Source of the DNA: Hyphococcus aureus
Lineage (GTDB): Bacteria > Pseudomonadota > Alphaproteobacteria > Caulobacterales > Parvularculaceae
Length of the DNA stretch: 64,000 bases
Reading direction: 5' to 3'
Assembly (NCBI RefSeq): GCF_042643165.1
Contig: NZ_JBHRSH010000001.1
Location: 1,550,001-1,614,000, forward strand
Shown here: positions 49,378-57,017 of the stretch, piece after piece
Layout of the letters: every line of letters starts with the position of its first letter
Numbering within the stretch: the stretch's first letter is position 1
Program-made: the position numbers and the translations under genes
The notes under the pieces: model-generated
The model's input: only the letters and a program-made list of their open reading frames with translations
Told to the model about the DNA's origin: nothing
The model's database searches: none

Positions 49378-51006
49378 TTAACTCGCTGTTTGAGTTTCCA
49401 GACCCGCAAGCGTTTCGCGCTTGCGGGTTTTTTGTTGGTTGTCTGCGATCAGGCTGAGGGCGATGGCGGGAACAAGCCCCAGCGCAATCAGGATCAAGGC
49501 GGCAGGCGCCGCGTCCGCAAGGCGCTCGTCTGCGGCGAGGCGATAAATCTGGGTGCTGAGGGTTTCAAAATTGAAAGGCCGCAGGATTAGTGTCGCCGGC
49601 AATTCCTTGGCGATGTCGATTGCGACGATCGCGGCGCCGGCGAGGAGCGAGAGCCGCGCCAGAGGCCAATGCAATTCTCTAATGATGCGCTCTGGAGACG
49701 CGCCAAGCGTTCGCGCGGCGCCGTCCATTTGCGGGCTGATTTGAACCAGCCCGCCTGCGGCGGCGTTGTATCCGGCGGTGAGGAAGCGCGCGACATAAGC
49801 GTAAAGCAAAATGAGAACGCCGCCGGCGATGGTGTGGCCTGAGAGGCGCGCGAGACTCGCCGAAAGCGCCAGGACGCCGATCGCCATCACCGCGCCGGGC
49901 ACCGCATAGCCAAGCGTCGCTGCGCGCAGCGCAAATTTGATCGCCCGCCCTCGGGCCGCCCGCGCGCCATAGGCCAGAAGCAACGACAGGAAAAGCGCAA
50001 TGACGGCGCCGGCGCATGCGATCAGGGCGGTGTTGGCGCTCGCCTCCGCAAGGTTGCGCATGATAATCGGGTTCATTTCCGGCTGCAGCTTGGAAAGAAG
50101 AAGCCCTGCCGGGGCGATAAAACCGAAGAACACGGGAAGAAGGCAAAGAAAGAAGGCAAGACTCCCGTGCAGCGGAGACAGTTTGAGCCTTTGCGCCTTG
50201 CGCTGGGCGCGCACATCTTCGCTGGCGCGGCCCTTGCGGCTGGCGCTTTCCATCAGGACCAGCATCAGCGCGACAAGAAACAATCCCGTCGCAAGCTGCA
50301 TGGCGCCCGTAAGATCACCACGCCCATACCAGGTGCGAAAAATGCCGACGCTTAAAGTGGGCACGCCGAAAAAATCAGCAACGCCGTAATCGGCGGCGAT
50401 TTCCATGAGCGCCAGCGCAAGACCGCCAAAGAAGGCCGGACGGCTCGCCGTCAGCAAGACGCCAAGACTTGCGCGCAAGGGGGAGGCGCCGAGCGCGCGC
50501 GCAGCCTCCATCAATGCGCCTGACCTTGCGCTAAGCGAAGCGCGCATGGCGAGATAGACATATGGATAAGTCGTCAGCATCAGGACAAAAGCGGCGCCGG
50601 GAAGGGACCGGATTTCCGGCAAGGCTGCCGCGCCGAGAACATCGGCGACGGGCCCGAAGGGGCCGAAAATATCGCCATAGGCGTAAGCCGCGACATAGGC
50701 CGGAATGGCGAAGGGAAGCGCCAGCGCGATGGCGAGCATCCGTCGCCCGGGAAACTCGGCAAGAGAGACAAGCAGGCTGGCGCCGGCGCCGATCAGTCCG
50801 GCGCCCAATCCGGCAAGCCCGCATAGAAAGAGCGTTGTTGTGAGATAGCGCAGGCCCAGACCGGTCATGAAAAGGTCTGGCCCGGTTCCATCCCCGCCCG
50901 TCGATCCGGCAAGCACGGCGGCTATGGGCACGGCGGCGGCGAGTGCGATCAGGAGGATCACGGCTGCGCCGCGCCACCCGCCTGATTTCGCCCGCCTTTG
51001 TCTCAT
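49378..51006 (-). CDS. fbpB: Ferric-iron ABC transporter, fused permease
   Basis: This 542-residue inner-membrane protein has about 12 spans in two homologous six-helix halves, as in FbpB/AfuB. Each half has an EAA-like loop: MEAARALGASPLRASLGVLL in the first and MDGAARTLGASPERIIRELH in the second, for docking the ATPase. It is divergent from fbpC, with a Fur-box-like site in the 102-base gap, so it is probably co-regulated with fbpC and fbpA by iron. The last codons overlap the terminator of the convergent amidohydrolase operon. Confidence 0.92.
   Translation of the reverse strand: MRQRRAKSGGWRGAAVILLIALAAAVPIAAVLAGSTGGDGTGPDLFMTGLGLRYLTTTLFLCGLAGLGAGLIGAGASLLVSLAEFPGRRMLAIALALPFAIPAYVAAYAYGDIFGPFGPVADVLGAAALPEIRSLPGAAFVLMLTTYPYVYLAMRASLSARSGALMEAARALGASPLRASLGVLLTASRPAFFGGLALALMEIAADYGVADFFGVPTLSVGIFRTWYGRGDLTGAMQLATGLFLVALMLVLMESASRKGRASEDVRAQRKAQRLKLSPLHGSLAFFLCLLPVFFGFIAPAGLLLSKLQPEMNPIIMRNLAEASANTALIACAGAVIALFLSLLLAYGARAARGRAIKFALRAATLGYAVPGAVMAIGVLALSASLARLSGHTIAGGVLILLYAYVARFLTAGYNAAAGGLVQISPQMDGAARTLGASPERIIRELHWPLARLSLLAGAAIVAIDIAKELPATLILRPFNFETLSTQIYRLAADERLADAAPAALILIALGLVPAIALSLIADNQQKTRKRETLAGLETQTAS
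49403..49433 (+). terminator. Intrinsic terminator of the amidohydrolase pair
   Basis: CCCGCAAGCG (49403-49412), loop TTTCG, CGCTTGCGGG (49418-49427), then TTTTTT. It lies inside the 3' end of the convergent fbpB coding region, so its bases also encode the fbpB C-terminus. Confidence 0.9.
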
Positions 51007-51020
51007 GGTCGTCCAGCCTT

Positions 51021-51039
51021 GCTCTTAATTCTCGTTATC
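51021..51039. promoter_or_regulatory. Fur-box-like site between fbpB and fbpC
   Basis: On the minus strand GATAACGAGAATTAAGAGC matches 13 of 19 bases of the classical GATAATGATAATCATTATC box. It is centred in the divergent promoter gap, where one site could control both directions. The match is by eye; alphaproteobacteria may use RirA or Irr instead. Confidence 0.45.
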
Positions 51040-51108
51040 AACTGGTGACATCTATGCGAAAGTAAGGCAATTCCCAATCCCTCCTGTGAGAAAGGGCGTC
51101 ATTGAGTT

Positions 51109-52119
51109 ATGAGCCTCGAGCTTGATCGCATTTCCCATCGCTACGGTGCTGTGGCTGCTGTCCGCAGCGCGAGCCTCGCCGTTGAGGCGGGGGAGATTGC
51201 GTGCCTTTTCGGACCGTCCGGTTGCGGCAAGACCACGCTGTTGCGCATCGCGGCGGGTCTTGAGGCGTTGCAGGAAGGTGAGATTCGTCTGGGAGGGGCG
51301 GTGCTCGCCCGGCCGGAGAAAGAAACCCCGCCGGAGCAAAGGCCCATCGGGTTTGTCTTTCAGGACTACGTCCTCTTTCCTCACCTCACGGTGGAAAAGA
51401 ACATCGCCTTTGGCCTGAAAGGCGTCGCTGATGCGAAAGCGCGCGTCGCTGAACAACTGGCGGCGTTTGGCATAGAAGCGCTTTCGCGCCGTTTCCCCCA
51501 TGAACTCTCCGGCGGACAGCAGCAGCGCGTCGCGCTCGCCCGCGCGGTGGCGCGCCGACCAAAAGCGCTGTTGCTGGATGAGCCATTCGCCAGCATCGAT
51601 GTCGCCTTGCGCCGCCGCTTGCGGGAGGAATTGCGCCGTGTGCTGAAAGAACAGAAAGCCGCGGTGCTTTTGGTCACTCATGACGCCGATGAGGCGCTGG
51701 CGCTTGGCGACCGGATCGCCCTGATGCGCGAAGGTGAAATCGCCGAGATAGCAACGCCTGAGGCTTTATTTGAGCAGCCTCGCACGCCCGATGGCGCCGG
51801 CCTTTTTCCCGGAAGTCAGACCTTGATCGGCGAAGTGCGCCGCGGCGTCTTTCAGAGCGTGCTGGGCGAGGTAGACGCGCCCGGCGTCGCGGCAGGCCCC
51901 GCCCGCGCCATCTTGCGCGCCGATTGTCTGACGGCGTCTCGTGACGCGCGCGCGCCGTTTCGCGTCGCCGATATGCGGTTTGCCGGTCCGGCATGGCGCG
52001 TCAGGCTGGACCAGGAAAAGGGCGCGCCTCTGTGGGTGACCATGGAGGCGCCGCCCTCCCTCGGAGACGGTGTTTCCGTAATTGCCGACTGGTCAAAAGC
52101 ATTTGTTTTTGCAGGATAA
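51109..52119 (+). CDS. fbpC: Ferric-iron ABC transporter, ATP-binding subunit
   Basis: This 336-residue ATPase has Walker A GPSGCGKTT, the Q-loop FVFQDYVLFPHLT, the signature LSGGQQQRVALARAV, Walker B ALLLDEPFASID and the His switch LLVTHD. A C-terminal regulatory beta domain of about 100 residues follows, as in FbpC/AfuC. It powers import through FbpB of iron delivered by the binding protein encoded next. The ribosome binding site is weak. A Fur-like site lies in its promoter region. Confidence 0.93.
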   Translation: MSLELDRISHRYGAVAAVRSASLAVEAGEIACLFGPSGCGKTTLLRIAAGLEALQEGEIRLGGAVLARPEKETPPEQRPIGFVFQDYVLFPHLTVEKNIAFGLKGVADAKARVAEQLAAFGIEALSRRFPHELSGGQQQRVALARAVARRPKALLLDEPFASIDVALRRRLREELRRVLKEQKAAVLLVTHDADEALALGDRIALMREGEIAEIATPEALFEQPRTPDGAGLFPGSQTLIGEVRRGVFQSVLGEVDAPGVAAGPARAILRADCLTASRDARAPFRVADMRFAGPAWRVRLDQEKGAPLWVTMEAPPSLGDGVSVIADWSKAFVFAG

Positions 52120-52180
52120 CTCAAGCTCTTATCGATAAGGCGCCGTCATCCCTTGCTTTCTGAGGCATCGCTGATATTTT

Positions 52181-52199
52181 GATATTGAGAATTATTCGC
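52181..52199. promoter_or_regulatory. Fur-box-like site upstream of fbpA
   Basis: GATATTGAGAATTATTCGC matches 14 of 19 bases of the GATAATGATAATCATTATC consensus and is strongly AT-rich in GC-rich surroundings. It lies 25 bases before the fbpA start, giving the binding protein its own iron-responsive promoter. Confidence 0.5.
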
Positions 52200-52224
52200 A
52201 AAAAAAGACACCGGAGACATATTC

Positions 52225-53280
52225 GTGATCAGCGCTCGTAAATGGACCGCCGTTTTCCTCATGCTGCTTGGCGCCGCCGCCTGCAGTGGCGGAGGGGAGG
52301 GTAAATCGAGCGCTTCGCGTACGATCACCGGCGACGTCAATGTTTATTCAGGGCGCCATTATGATTCCGACATTGTCCTGTTCGATCAGTTCACGGAAGA
52401 AACCGGGATTAGGGTCAATCTGATCGAGGCGGGCGGCGATGCGTTGATCGAACGGATCACGCAGGAGGCTGAAGCCAGTCCCGCCGATATTTTCATGACG
52501 GCGGACGTCGGCATTCTCTGGCGCGCCGATCAACGCGATGTCTTCCGCGCCACGGATAATGAAGCATTCAACCAGCGCGTCCCGGCGCAGTACCGCCATC
52601 CCGAAGGCAAATGGGTCGGACTTTCAAAGCGTGCGCGCATCATCATTTACAACAAGGAAATGGGGTTGCCGGAAGGGCTTGAGACCTATGAAGATCTCGC
52701 CGATCCGGCCTATCGCGGCATGATCTGCGTCCGCTCATCCTCGAACATTTATAATCAATCCTTGCTTGCCTCTATTATCGCCCATGACGGCGCCGAAGCG
52801 GCGGAGCGTTGGGCCGAGGGCGTCGTTGCAAATTTCGCGCGGAAACCGCAAGGCAATGACACCTCGCAGATAGAAGCGGTCGCCGCAGGTATCTGTCGCC
52901 TCGGGATCGTCAATTCCTATTACACGGCGCGTTATAAAGGATCGAAAGACAGCAAGGCGGCGGCCATCGGCGAGATGTTTGAACTCTTTTTCCCGAATCA
53001 AAATGACCGTGGCGCTCATGTGAATATTTCCGGCGCGGGCGTGACCAAACATGCGCCTAACGCCGAAAACGCCGAAAAGCTGATCGCATTTCTCCTGCGT
53101 GATGAGTCGCAGCGCGCTTTTGCAAGCGGCAATAATGAATATCCTGTCGTTCCCGGGATTGCGCCTGAAGGCCCCATCGCGGCTTATGCCGATTTCAAGG
53201 CTGATGAGCTTCCGGTCTCGGCGCTTGGCGAGCATCAGGCCGAAGCGGTGGGCATTTTTGACCGGGCAGGCTGGCCCTGA
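52225..53280 (+). CDS. fbpA: Ferric-iron ABC transporter, substrate-binding lipoprotein
   Basis: This 351-residue periplasmic binding protein is tethered through a lipobox (AAACSGGG). It begins at GTG 52225. The mature part opens with DVNVYSGRHYDSD, the VYSxRHY motif of FbpA/FutA proteins whose Tyr and His contact iron, and later has the adjacent tyrosines in NSYYTARYKG that form the main Fe(III) site. GVTKHAPNAENAEKLIAFLL near the end is typical. It works with FbpC upstream and the divergent FbpB. Confidence 0.94.
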   Translation: MISARKWTAVFLMLLGAAACSGGGEGKSSASRTITGDVNVYSGRHYDSDIVLFDQFTEETGIRVNLIEAGGDALIERITQEAEASPADIFMTADVGILWRADQRDVFRATDNEAFNQRVPAQYRHPEGKWVGLSKRARIIIYNKEMGLPEGLETYEDLADPAYRGMICVRSSSNIYNQSLLASIIAHDGAEAAERWAEGVVANFARKPQGNDTSQIEAVAAGICRLGIVNSYYTARYKGSKDSKAAAIGEMFELFFPNQNDRGAHVNISGAGVTKHAPNAENAEKLIAFLLRDESQRAFASGNNEYPVVPGIAPEGPIAAYADFKADELPVSALGEHQAEAVGIFDRAGWP

Positions 53281-53307
53281 TTGCAAAACCGGTGCTAGCG
53301 TCGCTTC

Positions 53308-54573
53308 ATGCAGGCGCCGTCTCTCAGTGAATTGAAACAACACGCTGAAAAAGGCGATGCGCGCGCGCAATATATGCTTGCGGCGCAGTTGAGCGGCGCA
53401 GGCGAAAAGCAAGAGGCCGAACGCTGGCTCAACGCCGCCGCCGCGCAAGGCTTCGGCGATGCGCTTTATACGCTTGCAACGCGCAGGCTCGATCATGATG
53501 GACTCGTTGCGGCGGCTGAAATGCTCGCGCGCGCGGTGCAAGACGGTTCGACCCCGGCCAGGCGGTTGCTTGGCGTTCTTCACGCCATGGGGCTTGGGGG
53601 TGCGCGTGACTGGAGCGAGGCTGTGGCGCTTGTGACCGGCGCGGCGCAAGCGGGCGATCCCGCCGCTATGCGCGAGCTTTCAATGCTGCTTTTTGTTGCT
53701 GATCGTGATGACGAAGACGGCGCCAATCTTCTGGCGACTGCCGCGCCCCGCGATCCTGTCGCCGGCGCGGTCGCTGTGCGCCGTTTTGCGCTTGGCCGGT
53801 CCCATGCCGATTCTGCATCGGCGCGCGCTCATCTCGAACTCTTGGAGCGGGTGCAATATCCCCATGCGATGTCGCTGCGCGCCGCATTTGATAAGCACGC
53901 GTCGCCGCAGCGCTTTCAACCATCGCCGCCGGACTGGGTGCGTATTGCAGAAAAGCTGGAACAGGAGCCCGCGGCGCCTGCCATCGCGCCGGAGGTTCTT
54001 TGTGAAACGCCGCCGGCGCGGGCTTTCCGCGCGGTCTTCTCTCCCGAAGAATGCGAATATGTGATCGCCGCCTCGGCGCGGCTTCTTGCGCCGTCGCAGA
54101 TCTCGGACCCTCGCACGGGGGCGCCGGTTCAAGATCCCTACAGGACCTCGCTGACCGCAATCCTGTCGCTTGTCGATCTCGACCTGGCCCTCGTTATGAT
54201 CAACCGACGTCTGGCGGCAATGGCGGGGATGCCGCCGGAAAATGGCGAATGCCTTGGCGTGCTTTATTACGCGGAAGGTCATGAATATCGGCCCCATTGC
54301 GATTGGCTCCCCCCGGGACCGGAGCTTGATCGCGGCGGCCAGCGCGCCGCAACGGCGCTTATCTATCTCAATGACGAGTATGACGGCGGTGAGACACATT
54401 TTCTCGTTCCCGACCTTGCCTTCAAGGGCGGGGCGGGAGACGTTCTCATGTTCGAGAATCTATCGGAAAACGGCGATCCGGCCCCCCATTCCCGGCATGC
54501 GGGGCGTCCGGTACGTGAGGGGAAGAAATGGTTGGGCTCAACCTGGTATCGGGAAAAAAACTACCGTCACTAG
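53308..54573 (+). CDS. Sel1-repeat / prolyl-4-hydroxylase-like 2OG-Fe(II) oxygenase
   Basis: This 421-residue fusion has residues about 1-190 as Sel1/TPR-like helical repeats (for example DARAQYMLAAQL, AERWLNAAAAQGFGDALYTL), which bind other proteins. From about 225 on there is a P4H-type oxygenase domain with the iron ligands in EYRPHCDWLP (His-x-Asp) and HSRHAGRPV (distal His), and the 2-oxoglutarate Lys in GKKWLGSTWYR. The repeats may bring a protein substrate to the oxygenase. It follows the iron-transport genes by 28 bases, so iron-linked expression is possible. Confidence 0.85.
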   Translation: MQAPSLSELKQHAEKGDARAQYMLAAQLSGAGEKQEAERWLNAAAAQGFGDALYTLATRRLDHDGLVAAAEMLARAVQDGSTPARRLLGVLHAMGLGGARDWSEAVALVTGAAQAGDPAAMRELSMLLFVADRDDEDGANLLATAAPRDPVAGAVAVRRFALGRSHADSASARAHLELLERVQYPHAMSLRAAFDKHASPQRFQPSPPDWVRIAEKLEQEPAAPAIAPEVLCETPPARAFRAVFSPEECEYVIAASARLLAPSQISDPRTGAPVQDPYRTSLTAILSLVDLDLALVMINRRLAAMAGMPPENGECLGVLYYAEGHEYRPHCDWLPPGPELDRGGQRAATALIYLNDEYDGGETHFLVPDLAFKGGAGDVLMFENLSENGDPAPHSRHAGRPVREGKKWLGSTWYREKNYRH

Positions 54574-54585
54574 GGTTTCCAAACT

Positions 54586-54605
54586 GATATAACAAAGATA
54601 TAACA
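54586..54605. promoter_or_regulatory. Repeated operator-like site upstream of zur
   Basis: GATATAACA occurs twice as a perfect direct repeat (54586-54594 and 54597-54605), start-to-start 11 bases, or one helical turn, and the second copy continues into TTTCC. The TATAAC part can also act as a -10 element. The sequence is similar to the TATAACATTT halves of Zur boxes, so autoregulation by the adjacent Zur is likely. Confidence 0.5.
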
Positions 54606-54632
54606 TTTCCAGCCGGACGGAGGAGATTTGTT

Positions 54633-55082
54633 GTGACCAACCATACCCATGATCACGACGAGGGGGGCTCCCGCAAACGACCCGCGGGTTTGCTGAAAAA
54701 TGAAAAGCTCGTCTGGGACGTGCTGGCCGCCAGCAGGGACCCGCTAAAAGCCTATGAAATTCTCGATCGCCTGAAGGAGCGAGGGGTGCGCGCGCCGATG
54801 ACGGTCTATCGCGCCCTCGATGGACTTGAGGCCAAGGGGCATATTCACAAGCTTGATGGGCTGAACGCGTTTGTGGTGTGCAACCACGAAGGCCCGCATG
54901 TGGTGCAGGCGTTTCTCGTTTGCGAAACCTGTTCCACGGTGAAAGAGCTTGAGGTGATTGCCGTTGAGGCCGACATTGCGCCGGCCGTTCGCGCCGCGGC
55001 TTTTGACATGCACACGGCGCGCCTCGAAATCAAAGGCAATTGCAGCGCCTGCGCATCGATTACCAAGGCCAACGTCGCGTAA
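54633..55082 (+). CDS. zur: Zinc uptake regulator, Fur family
   Basis: This 149-residue Fur-family repressor is called Zur because of the His-rich N-terminus (NHTHDHDE) and overall pattern. The winged helix is at about residues 20-80 (YEILDRLKERGVRAPMTVYR). The regulatory domain has VVCNHEGPHVVQAFLVCETC and the C-terminal CSAC, giving the CxxC...CxxC structural zinc site. GTG 54633 has CGGAGGAG upstream. A repeated operator-like site just before it suggests self-control. No zinc transporter is encoded in the window. Confidence 0.87.
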   Translation: MTNHTHDHDEGGSRKRPAGLLKNEKLVWDVLAASRDPLKAYEILDRLKERGVRAPMTVYRALDGLEAKGHIHKLDGLNAFVVCNHEGPHVVQAFLVCETCSTVKELEVIAVEADIAPAVRAAAFDMHTARLEIKGNCSACASITKANVA

Positions 55083-55110
55083 GTTTTTCTGCAAGTCATT
55101 ATCAGGCCGA

Positions 55111-55138
55111 TTGACTCTTAAAACGGCGCGCCTAATGT
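55111..55138 (+). promoter_or_regulatory. Promoter of the glycine-cleavage operon
   Basis: TTGACT (55111-55116) and TAATGT (55133-55138) are 16 bases apart. The glycine riboswitch begins about 30 bases further on, so transcription from here would include it whole. Confidence 0.5.
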
Positions 55139-55171
55139 CTCGCCATGTTCGCTTTACGGCGAACACGCAGC

Positions 55172-55388
55172 ATGCGGGAGAGACCATGCGGAACTCATAG
55201 TAGAGGTTCCGCTGGCGCCGAAGGAGCAACCGCCCCGGAAACTCTCAGGCAAAAGGACCGCTTGTTGCTGTGCAGGCTGGAAAGCGGGCGGTGCTGAATT
55301 GATGCGCTGCTCCACCGACGGAGTAAGCAAGGCAGGCGGTTTTTCGACCGCAGTTTTTGCGAAATCTCTCAGGTTCCCGTGACAGCCG
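55172..55388 (+). promoter_or_regulatory. Tandem glycine riboswitch
   Basis: Two adjacent aptamers are visible. The first runs from GCGGGAGAGACC through GCGCCGAAGGAGCAACC and GGAAACTCTCAGGCAAAAG. The second runs from GGAAAGCG through CACCGACGGAGTAAGC and GAAATCTCTCAGGTTCCCG. These are the standard conserved blocks. After them TCGCCG/CGGCGA (55392-55410) followed by TTTT may form the switching hairpin. Glycine binding usually turns on the downstream gcv genes. Confidence 0.93.
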
Positions 55389-55430
55389 GGGTCGCCGTTA
55401 TGCGCGGCGATTTTGTCATGGGAAATCTGA

Positions 55431-56606
55431 ATGTCGGCCACTGAAAACACCACACTAAAAAAAACTCCTCTTTATGATCTGCATCTGTCGCTTGGCGCCA
55501 AGATGGTGGAATTCGCTGGCTATGCGATGCCGGTGCAATATCCCGCCGGCGTCTTGAAGGAACATCTGCATACGCGTGAGAAGGCGGGCCTTTTTGATGT
55601 CTCTCACATGGGGCTGGCTTACCTGACGACGACCGAGGCGTTGCTCGGAACCGATGAGGCTCACGAAAAAATCGCTGCCGCCATCGAGACTCTTGTGCCT
55701 GGCGATATCAAAAGCCTGAAAAAGGGCGGCGTTCGCTACACTGTGTTGTTGTCTGAAGAAGGCGGCGTCCTCGACGATTTGATGATCACACGCCTTTATC
55801 TCGATGAGATGAAAGGCAAGTTGTCGCTGGTGGTGAACGCTGCGGCCAAGGATCAGGATTTTGCGTTGATCCGCGAAAAACTGGACGGCGTCGCGACGCT
55901 GGATGTTATGACGGACCGGTCGCTTCTGGCCGTGCAGGGACCAAAAGCGGCGGATGTTGTGAACCGGCTTTTCCCGGGTTCGGCGGAGCAGCCTTTCATG
56001 TCCGTGCGGCCGCATTACTGGCCCGCCTCCGATGACCGCGCCTATATCGTCGTCAGCCGCCTCGGCTATACTGGCGAAGACGGGTTCGAGATTTCTGTTC
56101 CCAATTCTCATGCGGAGCTGTTGGCGAAGGCGCTCCTCGCCGCGCCGGAAGTCGAGCCCGTCGGTCTTGGCGCGCGCGATTCGCTGCGCCTTGAGGCGGG
56201 GCTTTGTCTCTATGGTCACGACCTGACGCCGGAAACATCACCCATTGAAGGCAATATCGCTTTTGCCGTGGGCAAGCGACGGCGAGCGGAAGGCGGCTTT
56301 CCGGGCGCCGCCCGCATTCAACACGAACTGGCCGAGGGACCCAAAAGGCTGCGCGTGGGGCTGCGTCCCGAAGGCCGCGCGCCTGCGCGCGAAGGGGCGG
56401 AAATTCAGTCTACGGATGGAAAGACCATTGGCGCCGTGACGTCTGGCGGCTTTGGACCGAGCGTCGGCGCGCCGGTGGCCATGGGTTATGTCGACGCAGA
56501 ACATTCAAAAACAGGAACGCAGGTGAATTTGATTGTGCGCGGTAAGCCTCTGCCCGCGGTCGTCGCCGATATGCCGTTTGCGCCACACAGATATTATCGC
56601 GGTTAG
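55431..56606 (+). CDS. gcvT: Glycine cleavage system T protein (aminomethyltransferase)
   Basis: This 391-residue T protein transfers the methylene group from the H-protein aminomethyl-lipoate to tetrahydrofolate and frees ammonia. It has VEFAGYAMPVQYPAGVLKEH with folate contacts, FDVSHMGLA, VLDDLMITRL with the Asp proton acceptor, and YTGEDGFEISV. The C-terminal barrel has GFGPSVGAPVAMGYV. Length is slightly above the usual range. It is first in the operon behind the glycine riboswitch; gcvH follows 9 bases after its stop. Confidence 0.95.
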   Translation: MSATENTTLKKTPLYDLHLSLGAKMVEFAGYAMPVQYPAGVLKEHLHTREKAGLFDVSHMGLAYLTTTEALLGTDEAHEKIAAAIETLVPGDIKSLKKGGVRYTVLLSEEGGVLDDLMITRLYLDEMKGKLSLVVNAAAKDQDFALIREKLDGVATLDVMTDRSLLAVQGPKAADVVNRLFPGSAEQPFMSVRPHYWPASDDRAYIVVSRLGYTGEDGFEISVPNSHAELLAKALLAAPEVEPVGLGARDSLRLEAGLCLYGHDLTPETSPIEGNIAFAVGKRRRAEGGFPGAARIQHELAEGPKRLRVGLRPEGRAPAREGAEIQSTDGKTIGAVTSGGFGPSVGAPVAMGYVDAEHSKTGTQVNLIVRGKPLPAVVADMPFAPHRYYRG

Positions 56607-56615
56607 GAGAGAACC

Positions 56616-56987
56616 ATGACTGTCAAATACACCGAAGACCATGAATGGCTGAAGTCTGAAGGCGATGTCTATGTCATCGGCGTCAGCGCGCATGCGGCGG
56701 AACAGCTTGGCGATGTCGTTTTTGTGGAATTGCCGGAAGTGGGCAAGACCTTTGCGAAAGGCGATGAAATGGCCGTCGTTGAATCGGTGAAAGCCGCTTC
56801 CGATGTCTATGCGCCGATTTCCGGAGACATTGTTGAGGTCAATACCGCCATCGTTGAAGAGCCCGCAAAAGTGAATGAAGACCCGCAAGGCGCCGCCTGG
56901 TTCGTAAAGATCAAGCCGTCGAACCCGGCGGAGATCGACGGGCTGATGGATGAAGGCGCCTACAAGGATTTCGCCGCTAATTCGTAG
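56616..56987 (+). CDS. gcvH: Glycine cleavage system H protein
   Basis: This 123-residue lipoyl carrier shuttles the aminomethyl group between the P, T and L proteins. The lipoyl lysine is K59 in VVESVKAASDVYAPISG. The N-terminal YTEDHEWLK and C-terminal GAAWFVKIKP are canonical, and length is normal. AGGAGAG precedes the ATG. It lies between gcvT and gcvPA. Confidence 0.97.
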   Translation: MTVKYTEDHEWLKSEGDVYVIGVSAHAAEQLGDVVFVELPEVGKTFAKGDEMAVVESVKAASDVYAPISGDIVEVNTAIVEEPAKVNEDPQGAAWFVKIKPSNPAEIDGLMDEGAYKDFAANS

Positions 56988-57017
56988 GTTGTTGTCCGGC
57001 GATAAAAGGAATGTTTG

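Noticed and set aside
51674..51994. Arg-rich minus-strand frames opposite fbpC
   Set aside because: They lie antisense to canonical ATPase motifs and have composition expected of shadow frames.
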